A stretch of DNA of 64,000 bases, taken from NCBI RefSeq assembly GCF_015244675.1, contig NZ_JABCQO010000002.1:62001-126000 (forward strand), written 5' to 3'. Source of the stretch: Gluconobacter cerevisiae. GTDB taxonomy: Bacteria > Pseudomonadota > Alphaproteobacteria > Acetobacterales > Acetobacteraceae. Shown piece by piece: positions 45,428-53,826 of this stretch (position 1 is its first letter; the number at the start of each line of letters is the position of its first letter). Both the position numbers and the translations under genes were made by a program. The notes beneath the pieces are model-generated. The model made no database searches. It was not told the DNA's origin and worked only from the letters and a program-made list of their open reading frames with translations.

Positions 45428-45576
45428 GGAGGCCAGTGCTGCAAGAATGGAAGCACGACCTTACCGCATGTGACGCGACCGTCCCATCTCTATATCCTCA
45501 TGCGGGACGATATTGCCGAACGTCGCGGGGCGTGGTGTCGTCGTAGCGCTGCGATTACGAAGAAGGACAGGAAACG

Positions 45577-46158
45577 ATGGCTGAAAAACGTATTCTCATC
45601 ATCGCGGGTGATTTCGTTGAGGATTACGAAATCATGGTGCCATTCCAGATGCTGCTTCTGGTCGGGCATAAGGTCGACGTGGTGTCGCCGGGCAAGAAGG
45701 CTGGGGAACAGATCGCAACGGCGATTCACGATTTCGAAGGCCATCAGACCTACACCGAAAAGCGCGGCCATAATTTCACGCTGAACGCGACATATGCGGG
45801 TGTGGCGGCGGATTCTTACGACGCGCTGGTCATTCCGGGTGGACGCGCGCCAGAACAGCTCAGCACCGACGAAAGCGTTCTGGACCTGGTCCGGGCGTTC
45901 GTCGAGAGCGGCAAGCCGGTGGCGGCCGTGTGTCACGGTCCGCAGCTTCTGGCTGCTGCGGGCGTCATCAGCGGCAAAAAGATTTCGGCTTATCCGGCCT
46001 GCCGTGCGGAAGTGCTGCTCGCCGGGGCCGAGTACCAGTCCCTTCCGATGGATGGCGCTGTGACAGACGGGCAGTTCGTCACCGGCCCGGCATGGCCCGC
46101 GCATCCGGCCTGGATCGGGCAGTTCCTCAAGGTTCTGGGCACGCAGATCACACCGTAA
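45577..46158 (+). CDS. DJ-1/PfpI family protein
   Basis: The 193-residue protein has the class I glutamine amidotransferase-like fold of DJ-1/PfpI: EDYEIMVPFQML near residue 15, YDALVIPGGRAPE near 81, and the nucleophile elbow AVCHGPQLLAAAG with Cys119 and adjacent His120. Members act as deglycase, glyoxalase III, chaperone or protease-like enzymes; the exact activity is unclear. The ATG has an AGGA site 6 bases upstream. It is 64 bases before the YqhA-like gene. Confidence 0.88.
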   Translation: MAEKRILIIAGDFVEDYEIMVPFQMLLLVGHKVDVVSPGKKAGEQIATAIHDFEGHQTYTEKRGHNFTLNATYAGVAADSYDALVIPGGRAPEQLSTDESVLDLVRAFVESGKPVAAVCHGPQLLAAAGVISGKKISAYPACRAEVLLAGAEYQSLPMDGAVTDGQFVTGPAWPAHPAWIGQFLKVLGTQITP

Positions 46159-46222
46159 GGGATTTACGCCCAGCGTTCACAACACTGTGGCGAAAAATCC
46201 CCTGAAATCGTAGAGAGGAAGC

Positions 46223-46852
46223 ATGACGACTTCCTCTCCTTCTCCCGATCCACAGTCCACCCGACGCACCGGCAGTTTCGGCCGCGCCGAAGGCATGATG
46301 GAGCGCGCTTTCTTCGCGACGCGCTGGATCGCCGCACCGCTTTATTTTGGCCTGACAATCGGGCTGCTGTTGGTTGCGTTCAAGTTCTTCCAGCAATTGA
46401 TCGGACTGGTGCTGAAGGCGACGGGGCTGGATTTCGACGATGTGTTCGTTGGCGTGCTGGACCTGATCGATCTGGTCCTGCTGGCCAATCTGTTGTTGAT
46501 CGTCATGTTCTCGGGCTACGAGAACTTCGTCTCGCGCCTCGATATCCGCAGTCATGAGGATTATCCGAGCTGGATCGGGCATGTCACGTTCGGGGACATC
46601 AAGATCAAGCTCATGGCCTCGATCGTGGCGATGTCCGCGATCCATGTGCTAGCGGATTTCATCCGCGTGGATGAGACCTCGACGCGCGCTCTGGAATGGA
46701 GCGTGGGCATCCATCTCGCCTTTGTGGTCTCGGGTGTGTTGATGGCCATTATGGACCGGATTATGGAAGGCTCCCCCGATACGCATCATGCTGATCCTGC
46801 GCCTCCGGTTGCGGGAAAAGCAGGGAATGATTCGGGGAACGGGCACCACTGA
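46223..46852 (+). CDS. YqhA/UPF0114-family inner-membrane protein
   Basis: The 209-residue protein has about three to four helices (PLYFGLTIGLLLVAFKFF, VGVLDLIDLVLLANLLLIVMF, GIHLAFVVSGVLMAIMD) and the conserved FSGYENFVSRLD and KIKLMASIVAMSAIHVL segments of the TIGR00645/UPF0114 family. Its function is unknown. Its C-terminal 35 residues are hydrophilic and His-rich. The stop overlaps the next start by one base (TGATG), so it is coupled to the flavoprotein. Confidence 0.83.
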   Translation: MTTSSPSPDPQSTRRTGSFGRAEGMMERAFFATRWIAAPLYFGLTIGLLLVAFKFFQQLIGLVLKATGLDFDDVFVGVLDLIDLVLLANLLLIVMFSGYENFVSRLDIRSHEDYPSWIGHVTFGDIKIKLMASIVAMSAIHVLADFIRVDETSTRALEWSVGIHLAFVVSGVLMAIMDRIMEGSPDTHHADPAPPVAGKAGNDSGNGHH

Positions 46853-48459
46853 TGATCCGCATAACCGAACTGCGCCTCCCGCTCGATCACCCGGCGGAGG
46901 CCCTGCGTGAGGCCGTGCTCGCGCGTCTGAACATCGCATCTGAAGACCTGAAAAGCCTGACCGTGGCGCGTCGCGGGTATGATGCCCGTAAACGCGGGCA
47001 TATCATGATGGTCTATAACGTGGACTGCGACGTTGCGGACGAGGCGGCTACTCTTGCTGCCCACGCGAGCGATCAGCATATCCGTCCCAAACCGGACACG
47101 ACCTATCATCTGCCCGAGGCGACGCTGCCCGAGGGGATGCCGCGTCCTGTGGTCATTGGCGCTGGACCGTGCGGGATCATGGCGGCGCTGACGCTGGTGC
47201 AGGCCGGTCTGAAACCCATCATCATTGAGCGCGGCAAGGACGTGAAGGCGCGGACGGTCGATACGTTCGCCCTGTGGCGCAAATCCATTCTGACGCCGGA
47301 GAGCAACGTCCAGTTCGGCGAAGGCGGGGCCGGGACGTTCTCGGACGGCAAGCTCTATTCCGGTGTGTCTGACCAGCGACATCTGGGGCGGCATGTTCTG
47401 GAAGAATTCGTCCGTGCGGGTGCGCCGGAAGAAATCCTGACGATTTCCAAGCCTCATATCGGGACGTTTCGTCTGGTCACGATGGTCATGTTCATCCGCG
47501 CTGAAATCGAGCGTCTGGGTGGCGAGTACCGGTTCGAGACCCGTGTTGAGGGCTTTGAGATGGAAGGCGAGGGCGAGGAACGTCGTCTCCGCGGTCTGCA
47601 TCTGTCGAACGGTGAGACGCTTCCGGCGGAGCGGGTTATTCTGGCGGTCGGGCATTCGGCGCGCGATACGTTTGAAATGCTGCGTGAAGCCCATGTGGAG
47701 ATGGACCCCAAGCCGTTCTCCATCGGCGTACGGATCGAACATCCGCAATCCGTGATTGACGTAGCCCGCTTTGGTGCAAGTGCCGGGCATGAAATGCTGG
47801 GGGCTGCGGATTATAAACTCGTCCACCATGCCTCGAATGGCCGTGCGGTCTATTCGTTCTGCATGTGCCCCGGTGGACAGGTCGTGGCGGCAACGTCCGA
47901 GGAGGGGCAGGTCGTCACCAACGGGATGAGCCAGTATTCCCGTGCTGAGCGCAATGCCAATAGCGGCATCGTCGTTGAAGTGAAGCCCGAGCTTGATTTT
48001 CCGGACGATGTTCTGGGCGGCATGGCGTTTCAGCGACAGTGGGAAAAAGCAGCGTTCGTCGCGGGTGGGAGCAATTACAACGCCCCTGCCCAGCGGGTCG
48101 GGGATTTTCTGGCGGGGCGTCCGTCCACGTCGCTGGGTGACGTCGTGCCGTCCTATCAGCCGGGCGTGACGCCGACGGATCTGACGCTGTGTCTGCCGGC
48201 TTTCGTGACGGACGCCATCCGTGAGGCCCTGCCGCAGTTTGAACGCAAGCTGCGTGGCTTTTCCATGGATGATGCCATCATGACGGGCGTGGAAACGCGC
48301 ACGTCCTCGCCGATCCGCCTGCGTCGTGACCGTGACGGGCAAAGCCCGACCCTGCGCGGATTGTTTCCGGCAGGTGAGGGGGCAGGATACGCTGGTGGCA
48401 TCCTTTCTGCCGGGATTGATGGCATCCGGGCAGCGGAGTGGCTGGCGGCTTCTCTTTAA
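46852..48459 (+). CDS. COG2509-family FAD-dependent dehydrogenase
   Basis: The 535-residue protein has an N-terminal about 85-residue domain, then a dinucleotide-binding VVIGAGPCGIMAALTL motif (GxGxxG), NVQFGEGGAGTFSDGKL, AVGHSARDTFEML and a C-terminal FPAGEGAGYAGGILSAGIDG. This is the COG2509 uncharacterised FAD-dependent dehydrogenase layout. The electron acceptor and substrate are unknown. It is translationally coupled to the YqhA-like gene and its stop overlaps the convergent MFS gene end by four bases. Confidence 0.88.
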   Translation: MIRITELRLPLDHPAEALREAVLARLNIASEDLKSLTVARRGYDARKRGHIMMVYNVDCDVADEAATLAAHASDQHIRPKPDTTYHLPEATLPEGMPRPVVIGAGPCGIMAALTLVQAGLKPIIIERGKDVKARTVDTFALWRKSILTPESNVQFGEGGAGTFSDGKLYSGVSDQRHLGRHVLEEFVRAGAPEEILTISKPHIGTFRLVTMVMFIRAEIERLGGEYRFETRVEGFEMEGEGEERRLRGLHLSNGETLPAERVILAVGHSARDTFEMLREAHVEMDPKPFSIGVRIEHPQSVIDVARFGASAGHEMLGAADYKLVHHASNGRAVYSFCMCPGGQVVAATSEEGQVVTNGMSQYSRAERNANSGIVVEVKPELDFPDDVLGGMAFQRQWEKAAFVAGGSNYNAPAQRVGDFLAGRPSTSLGDVVPSYQPGVTPTDLTLCLPAFVTDAIREALPQFERKLRGFSMDDAIMTGVETRTSSPIRLRRDRDGQSPTLRGLFPAGEGAGYAGGILSAGIDGIRAAEWLAASL

Positions 48460-49736
48460 GAGGCCTTTTCATCGCCTTCCATATGTTCGCCGGGAAGCTC
48501 TTTCGGGCGGATCAGGGCAATGGCTCCCGTCACGACACTGGTGCCAAGCACGAAGATTTCGGCTGAGAGGGGCAGGGTGAGGATTGTCGGGCCGAACATG
48601 GGCACGAGCTTCTGTGCCATGCCCTGTCCGATGGAGCCGAGCGCATAGCCAAGCCCCATGCCGAAACTGCGGGTGTCTGATGGGAAACGCTGCGCCAGAT
48701 AATGCGGGACAAGAGCGAAAATACCCGAAGCCGCAGCACCCATGACGAAGGCTGCGGTCAGCAGCATGGTCCAGGTTGGCGCACTCAGGAATGGCCAGAT
48801 CGTCAGCATCACAACGACCAGCGCGCTGAGCATGACGCGGACTTCTCCGAACCGCTCGGCCAGCCAGCCGCAGAAGACCTTTCCGCCGAATGATCCGATG
48901 CAATACAGTGTGACCGGCCAGAAAACCGCCTGTTGCGTCAGGTGGTGGCTGCCACGCAGGATCGTCGGATAATAGGTGTAGATCGCAGCTTTCTGGAATT
49001 CGAGAAAGCTCATGAAAGCGATTGCTTGAAGCGCTGCACCCGTCAGGCGGAATTTGGGCCGTGGTGGGGGGGCTGTGTGATGCAGCTTCCCGGCCAGACG
49101 TTCTTCACGATTGCGCAGCCAGACCGGACTTTCCGGTACGCCGATGCGGATGAACAATGCGAGTGCGGCGGGGGCGAGACCGATAAAGAACAGTACGCGC
49201 CATCCATAATGCGGCAGGATCAGGGCTTGCACCCCAGCCGCGACGAAATAGCCGACTTCATAGCCGGACATCATGAGTGCGGAGGCCATGGGGCGTGTCC
49301 AGGCCGGTACGCTTTCCATTAAAAGCGCGGCGGAAGCGGTCCATTCGCCGCCAAAGCCGATTCCGAAAAGAAACTGCACGGCCATCAGCACATAAAAGTG
49401 ATGAGAGAGTCCGGTCATGGCGGAAAAGACCGCAAACCAGACGACGCCGAGCATGAAAGCGGGCTTGCGACCATACCGGTCAGCCAGCCATCCCCAGCCG
49501 GTATTGCCGACGGCACGCCCGATGGACTGCCCCATCAGCACGGCCCCCAGATCGGCGATCGTGCATCCGAAATCATGGGCGATGTCGGGGAGCGTGAACA
49601 TGAGCGTCGTCTGGTCGAAAGCATCCAGAAACCAGCCCAGAAAGGAGGCAAAAGTGACCTGCCAGTAGGGCAGGAGCGCAACAAGAGAGCCTTGGGAAGA
49701 TGTAGATACGGCGGAGCGGGTTGTGGCATCCGTCAT
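48456..49736 (-). CDS. MFS transporter, metabolite:H+ symporter type
   Basis: The 426-residue protein has twelve predicted helices and the MFS motifs GWFLDAFDQTTLMFTLP (helix 1), GWLADRYGRKP (loop 2-3) and a second repeat GWLAERFGEVRVML. The sequence resembles sialic acid/carboxylate symporters (SHS/AAHS groups). The substrate is not determinable. The 5' region contains a GCCCGG hairpin at 49791-49810. It is convergent with the flavoprotein. Confidence 0.88.
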   Translation of the reverse strand: MTDATTRSAVSTSSQGSLVALLPYWQVTFASFLGWFLDAFDQTTLMFTLPDIAHDFGCTIADLGAVLMGQSIGRAVGNTGWGWLADRYGRKPAFMLGVVWFAVFSAMTGLSHHFYVLMAVQFLFGIGFGGEWTASAALLMESVPAWTRPMASALMMSGYEVGYFVAAGVQALILPHYGWRVLFFIGLAPAALALFIRIGVPESPVWLRNREERLAGKLHHTAPPPRPKFRLTGAALQAIAFMSFLEFQKAAIYTYYPTILRGSHHLTQQAVFWPVTLYCIGSFGGKVFCGWLAERFGEVRVMLSALVVVMLTIWPFLSAPTWTMLLTAAFVMGAAASGIFALVPHYLAQRFPSDTRSFGMGLGYALGSIGQGMAQKLVPMFGPTILTLPLSAEIFVLGTSVVTGAIALIRPKELPGEHMEGDEKAS

Positions 49737-49790
49737 GCAGAATGGTCCTGTCTCGGAGGGGAAAAGACCCCACGCCCAAGGGTGTCACAG

Positions 49791-49810
49791 GCCCGGAAGA
49801 AGGTCCGGGC
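49791..49810. other. GC-rich inverted repeat in the MFS/EAL-like intergenic region
   Basis: GCCCGG and CCGGGC lie 8 bases apart. Within the 259-base divergent spacer (49737-49995) I see no gene. The stem would fall in the 5' leader of the MFS transcript and might affect expression. This is tentative. Confidence 0.35.
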
Positions 49811-49995
49811 GCGAAACCGTAGCAGCTTTGTCCGGATTGATCGAACGAAGAGTTTCAGGCTGTCCGGAGCGGATAGACCGGGCGGGTATAGGCCATCAAT
49901 CACGGTTCAAACGACACCAGAAAAACCCGCATCATTAAGGAAAAATTAGGGTGTTGAGCGGCATTGTTCTGACATGAAGAACGGAGGTGTCCGCA

Positions 49996-50997
49996 TTGGA
50001 TGATCTAGGACGGGGGGCGACTTCGGTGGCGGCAATCCCCCAGGACCTGCATGTCGGCCAGACAGCCATGGTGGATGAACTGTCTGAGCTGCCTGAAGGC
50101 AAGCTGGACTATGTGGCCTCTATGGCTGCGTCCAGCGCAGGAATGTTTGCCACGACATTGCGGAGTCGCAGGGCGCGGCAAAAAAGCGCACTACCTCCTT
50201 TGCGATGGCTGCCTCGCTTTGTGCTCGGGCGTAACGGAACAGACAAGGTGATCGGGGCGCAGGTGGATATGAGCCAGCTCTGGCTCTCGGTGCCACGTCG
50301 AACCCTGCGCAAAAGCCGACGCAAGAGTCTGGGGCAGCAGCAACGGGAGTTTGACGCGGATCTGTTGGGCAATGCGTGCTCACAGGCCGCGACATGGCCG
50401 GATGCGATGCGTCTGATGGTCTCTCTGGAAGACGATCAGGCTCCCGATGGAGATTTTAACGGACGTCTGAACACGGTTCTTCAGAGTAGCGGTTTTCCGG
50501 TTAGCCGTCTGGATCTTGTCTTTCAGGAAAGTGGTCTGGCGCAGGATGACAAAGAGACCTGCTATACGCTGTCCGCCCTGCGCGATCAGGGGTGTCAGAT
50601 TTTTCTTGGTGGATTTGGAACTGCTCCTTCGAGTTTGAGTCTTCTGCGCGAACGTGCTGTTGGGGGACTGCTGGATGGAGTGCAGTTTGATGCCTCTCTC
50701 CTGACTCCTTCAGGCATGACATGGCAGCAGTCAGGAGCGTCCCCGCTTCTGGACGAAAGCGCTATGGTTTTCTATCGAGCCGCTCTTGAAGCTGTGAAGG
50801 CGCTCGGTCTCAAAGTGCGGGGTGTAGGGGTAGATTTTCCGGATCTTCTGGCATTCGTACAAAAGGTCGGATGTGTTGAAGCTTCCGGAACTATTCTGGC
50901 AGGTCCCGAGACGACAGCCCAGATCAGTGAACGCTTTGAGGAAAGTGCAGGACGGCCACGGCGGCGTCGTATGGCAAGAACGGCGGAAGGTCTTTAA
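49996..50997 (+). CDS. Degenerate EAL-domain-like protein
   Basis: The 333-residue product has a divergent EAL-like C-terminal half. Segments LDLVFQES, LSALRDQGCQIFLGGFGTA (50608-50625 encodes GGFGTA, where an active EAL has DDFGTG) and SSLSLLRERAVGGLLDGVQFDASLL parallel EAL signatures, while the metal- and substrate-binding acidic residues are absent. It is probably catalytically inactive and may act as a c-di-GMP effector or adaptor. I prefer TTG at 49996, preceded by GGAG 8 bases upstream, over GTG at 49987. It has a basic, Arg-rich N-terminal linker (about 55-120) and no membrane segments. Confidence 0.72.
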   Translation: MDDLGRGATSVAAIPQDLHVGQTAMVDELSELPEGKLDYVASMAASSAGMFATTLRSRRARQKSALPPLRWLPRFVLGRNGTDKVIGAQVDMSQLWLSVPRRTLRKSRRKSLGQQQREFDADLLGNACSQAATWPDAMRLMVSLEDDQAPDGDFNGRLNTVLQSSGFPVSRLDLVFQESGLAQDDKETCYTLSALRDQGCQIFLGGFGTAPSSLSLLRERAVGGLLDGVQFDASLLTPSGMTWQQSGASPLLDESAMVFYRAALEAVKALGLKVRGVGVDFPDLLAFVQKVGCVEASGTILAGPETTAQISERFEESAGRPRRRRMARTAEGL

Positions 50998-51053
50998 CGA
51001 GGCCTCCACCGTTCTGAAGTCTGGATTTCCCGATCAGCGATCGAATCAAGCGC

Positions 51054-51443
51054 TCAGTTTATCTTGCATTGATAACTGAAAAGGCGTTCGGGGTTTTCCC
51101 GAAGCATGGAAGCCAGCATGGGGAGCACTTCAGTCAGGGCCGTTTCCACGGCTTCCGGGGACTGACCTGTTTGATCGCAGATATGCTTTATTCTTTTTGC
51201 CCCCATGAGGTCCTCGACCTGTTCTGGTGACAGAGGGGTTAAAGAGGAAGTGCGAATTTCACTGATGGTGGTTGCAAACTCACAATCTTCTTTCATCATA
51301 TTGATTGTGACTTGAGTCAGGCCCGAGCGATCCGTGCTCGCGCCGCTTAACCAGTCACCAAAGCGGGTGAAAACTGACGTTGCGGCTTGGGCTTCGGTCT
51401 GCCCCTTGCCGGACTTCGTTGTGTATGTGCTCTGGACGGTCAT
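51054..51443 (-). CDS. YidB/DUF937-like protein
   Basis: The 129-residue protein has a pattern like E. coli YidB: FTRFGDWLSGASTDRSGL near residue 27, then LTPLSPEQVEDLMGAKRIKHICDQTG and EAVETALTEVLPMLASMLREN. The YidB/DUF937 family has no firm function. An AGAAGGAG site lies 7 bases before the ATG at 51443. It follows the pirin gene on the minus strand, with a strong hairpin between. A longer in-frame extension to 51545 is rejected. Confidence 0.6.
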   Translation of the reverse strand: MTVQSTYTTKSGKGQTEAQAATSVFTRFGDWLSGASTDRSGLTQVTINMMKEDCEFATTISEIRTSSLTPLSPEQVEDLMGAKRIKHICDQTGQSPEAVETALTEVLPMLASMLRENPERLFSYQCKIN

Positions 51444-51532
51444 TGTCAGGCTCCTTCTGTCAGAAGAAAACGGGCCTTTTCCGGGCTGGTGGCCCCAGTT
51501 CCATAACGTCTGTTTCCTGATCGGGATGCGAG

Positions 51533-51579
51533 GAGGAGGAAACACCTTTCTGTGTTGTTTGTCACAGAGCTTCCTCCTC
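51533..51579. promoter_or_regulatory. Long hairpin between pirin and YidB-like genes
   Basis: Outer arms GAGGAGGAA / TTCCTCCTC and an inner CTGTG / CACAG stem form an interrupted stem of 14 pairs, with an 8-base unpaired stretch on the left side between the two stems. Both strands carry AGGAGG, which resembles a Shine-Dalgarno site. There is no T tract on the minus side. It may end pirin transcription or control the next gene. Confidence 0.55.
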
Positions 51580-51607
51580 TTGTCACAAATTCTGACAGTC
51601 TCTCCTG

Positions 51608-52312
51608 TCAGCGCAAGGCTGCACTTTCCACGAGGACGATTTCCGCATCCTCCCGCGCGGTGATCGTGATGCTTTCCACATCATGAAGCGCCGCACCGTC
51701 CCGGTGTCCAACGATCTGTCCGTCTATTTCTACGCTGCCTGTGGCGGGAACAAGGTAGGTAAACATGGTGCGGTCCGTCTGGAAGGTCAGGGTTTCTCCG
51801 GCCTTGAGTGTAGCGCCACAGACCCGCCCGCGGGTGCGGATGGGCAGGGCGTTGTCTTCCGGAAAACCCGAAGCGAGTGGGATGAGGCGTCCGTTGCGCT
51901 CATGGCGTGGGAACGGACGGGTGCCCCAAGATGGTTTGCCGCCTGTTTCGTCCGGGATCAGCCAGATCTGAAAGAGCGTCGTAGCGTCGTCTTCGCGGTT
52001 GAACTCGGAATGTGTGATTCCGCTGCCTGCCGACATGACCTGCACATCGCCAGCTTCGGTTCGTCCGCGATTGCCGAGACTGTCTTCGTGCGTAATGGCA
52101 CCTGTCCGCACATAGGTAATGATTTCCATGTCGCGATGCGGATGCGCGCCAAAGCCGTTATGGGGTGCGATGCGGTCGTCGTTCCACACACGCAGCCGCC
52201 CCCAGTGCATGCGGTTGCGGTCCTGATAGTCCGAAAAAGAAAAATGATAATGGGCGTCGAGCCAGCCGTGATCGGCGTGACCGAGAGTGGCGAAAGGTCT
52301 GATGTCCAGCAT
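51608..52312 (-). CDS. Pirin-family protein (quercetinase-like, YhhW type)
   Basis: The 234-residue protein has a bicupin fold. The N-terminal cupin motif has GFGAHPHRDMEIITYV and SGITHSEFN, giving the His/His/His/Glu-type metal-binding set of YhhW-like pirins. The C-terminal cupin (about 150-232) lacks it. Pirins are metal-binding proteins, some with quercetin dioxygenase activity. The ATG at 52312 has AGGAG about 10 bases upstream; a longer frame to 52366 exists. It diverges from hemA across 191 bases, which hold the promoters of both. Confidence 0.9.
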   Translation of the reverse strand: MLDIRPFATLGHADHGWLDAHYHFSFSDYQDRNRMHWGRLRVWNDDRIAPHNGFGAHPHRDMEIITYVRTGAITHEDSLGNRGRTEAGDVQVMSAGSGITHSEFNREDDATTLFQIWLIPDETGGKPSWGTRPFPRHERNGRLIPLASGFPEDNALPIRTRGRVCGATLKAGETLTFQTDRTMFTYLVPATGSVEIDGQIVGHRDGAALHDVESITITAREDAEIVLVESAALR

Positions 52313-52503
52313 GGCTGCATGCTCCTGAGTGATGTCTTGTGAAAGATAATGGGGTGAGGCAGCCATGAAGAAAATGGAAAGTATGGAAATACACAGTTTC
52401 CAGAAAAGACATGGAGATTTCTCCGATGATGTACGGTCCTGGCTGGAGAGAGCTTGGCGAGACCGTGTCGCAGGATTACAGTGCCGGGCAGGAGAAAAAC
52501 GCG

Positions 52504-53721
52504 ATGAACTATGATGCGATGTTTCAGTCCGCTCTCGACGGTCTGCATGCGGATGGCAGCTACCGTTACTTTGCGGATCTGGAACGCCGGGCAGGTCATT
52601 TTCCCAAGGCTTTCCATCATGGCCTGGGCCGTGATGTGACGGTCTGGTGTTCGAACGACTATCTCGGTATGGGGCAGCACCCCGAAGTCCTGACAGCTAT
52701 GCATGATGCACTCGACGAAACAGGTGCCGGAGCTGGTGGAACCCGCAATATATCGGGCACCAACCACTATCATGTGGAACTGGAAAAAGAACTCGCGTCC
52801 CTGCACGGCAAGGAAAGTGCGCTGCTGTTCAATTCCGGCTATCTGTCGAACTGGGTGACGCTTGGGACCATTGCAGGGCGGCTTCGTAACTGCGTTGTGC
52901 TGTCTGACGAACTCAACCATGCTTCCATGATTGAGGGCATCCGTCACTCGCGGGCCGAGAAACAGATTTTCCGTCACAACGATGTCGAAGACCTGGAGCG
53001 TCGTCTGAAGGAGCTTCCTGCCGACGTTCCGAAGATCATCGCATTCGAGTCCGTCTATTCGATGGACGGTGATATCGCTCCGATCGAGGCCTTCTGCGAT
53101 CTGGCCGACAAATACGGCGCCATGACCTATCTCGATGAGGTTCATGCGGTTGGCATGTATGGCGATCATGGTGCGGGTGTGGCCGAGAAGCTCGGTCTGT
53201 CTCATCGTCTGACGGTGATCGAGGGAACGCTGGGCAAGGGATATGGCGTTGTGGGCGGTTATATAGCCGCGTCTGCTGCGCTTTGTGACTTTGTGCGTTC
53301 GTTTGGATCGGGCTTCATTTTCTCCACAGCTCTTCCGCCGATGATCGCGGCTGGTGCACTGGCCAGTGTGCGGTATTTGCGCCGGAGCAGTGCCGAGCGT
53401 GACGGTCAGCAGCGGGCTGTAGCTTACCTGCGTCAGGCGCTGGACAAGGCAGGTCTGCCGCATGTCATGAACCCGAGCCATATTGTGCCCGTCATGGTGG
53501 GGGAGGCCGAACTGTGCCGTAGCCTGTCGGATGAGCTGCTGAACCGTTTCGGGAATTATATCCAGCCGATCAATTTCCCGACCGTACCGCGCGGAACGGA
53601 GCGGCTGCGGATCACGCCGACGCCACTTCACACGAACGAGATGATTGACGAACTGGTCGAGGCGCTTGCCACGTTATGGCAGGAGCGTCAGCTCAAGACG
53701 TCCAAATCCGCCGCAGCCTGA
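52504..53721 (+). CDS. hemA: 5-aminolevulinate synthase
   Basis: This PLP enzyme condenses glycine and succinyl-CoA to 5-aminolevulinate (the alphaproteobacterial C4 heme route). The 405-residue protein has [46 protein letters not shown] and the PLP lysine Lys245 in [13 protein letters not shown]. The ATG at 52504 has AGGAG 9 bases upstream and gives the family N-terminus (MNYDAMF). An in-frame ATG at 52411 would add 31 residues without a good binding site. A strong terminator follows. Confidence 0.96.
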   Translation: MNYDAMFQSALDGLHADGSYRYFADLERRAGHFPKAFHHGLGRDVTVWCSNDYLGMGQHPEVLTAMHDALDETGAGAGGTRNISGTNHYHVELEKELASLHGKESALLFNSGYLSNWVTLGTIAGRLRNCVVLSDELNHASMIEGIRHSRAEKQIFRHNDVEDLERRLKELPADVPKIIAFESVYSMDGDIAPIEAFCDLADKYGAMTYLDEVHAVGMYGDHGAGVAEKLGLSHRLTVIEGTLGKGYGVVGGYIAASAALCDFVRSFGSGFIFSTALPPMIAAGALASVRYLRRSSAERDGQQRAVAYLRQALDKAGLPHVMNPSHIVPVMVGEAELCRSLSDELLNRFGNYIQPINFPTVPRGTERLRITPTPLHTNEMIDELVEALATLWQERQLKTSKSAAA

Positions 53722-53767
53722 AACGGAGGGGTGGACCCGCGTTTCCGCCCTTTTTTACTAGATCATG

Positions 53768-53803
53768 AAAAAGGCAGGCCTTAAAAAAGGTCTACCTTTT
53801 TTT
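53768..53803 (+). terminator. Rho-independent terminator after hemA
   Basis: Arms AAAAAGGCAGGCCTT and AAGGTCTACCTTTTT pair with one mismatch and one G-U around a short A loop, followed by a T run. The A-rich left arm would also give a T tract on the minus strand, so it may serve the convergent Hint gene. Confidence 0.88.
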
Positions 53804-53826
53804 ATTTGTGCTTAGGGGGCTGAAAA

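Noticed and set aside
46786-48342. 518-codon minus-strand frame opposite the COG2509 flavoprotein
   Set aside because: The plus-strand product has an intact FAD-binding motif; the antisense product shows no motifs.
51958-53631. 557-codon minus-strand frame across pirin and hemA
   Set aside because: It is antisense to the ALAS catalytic region and out of frame with the true pirin gene; no domain is visible.
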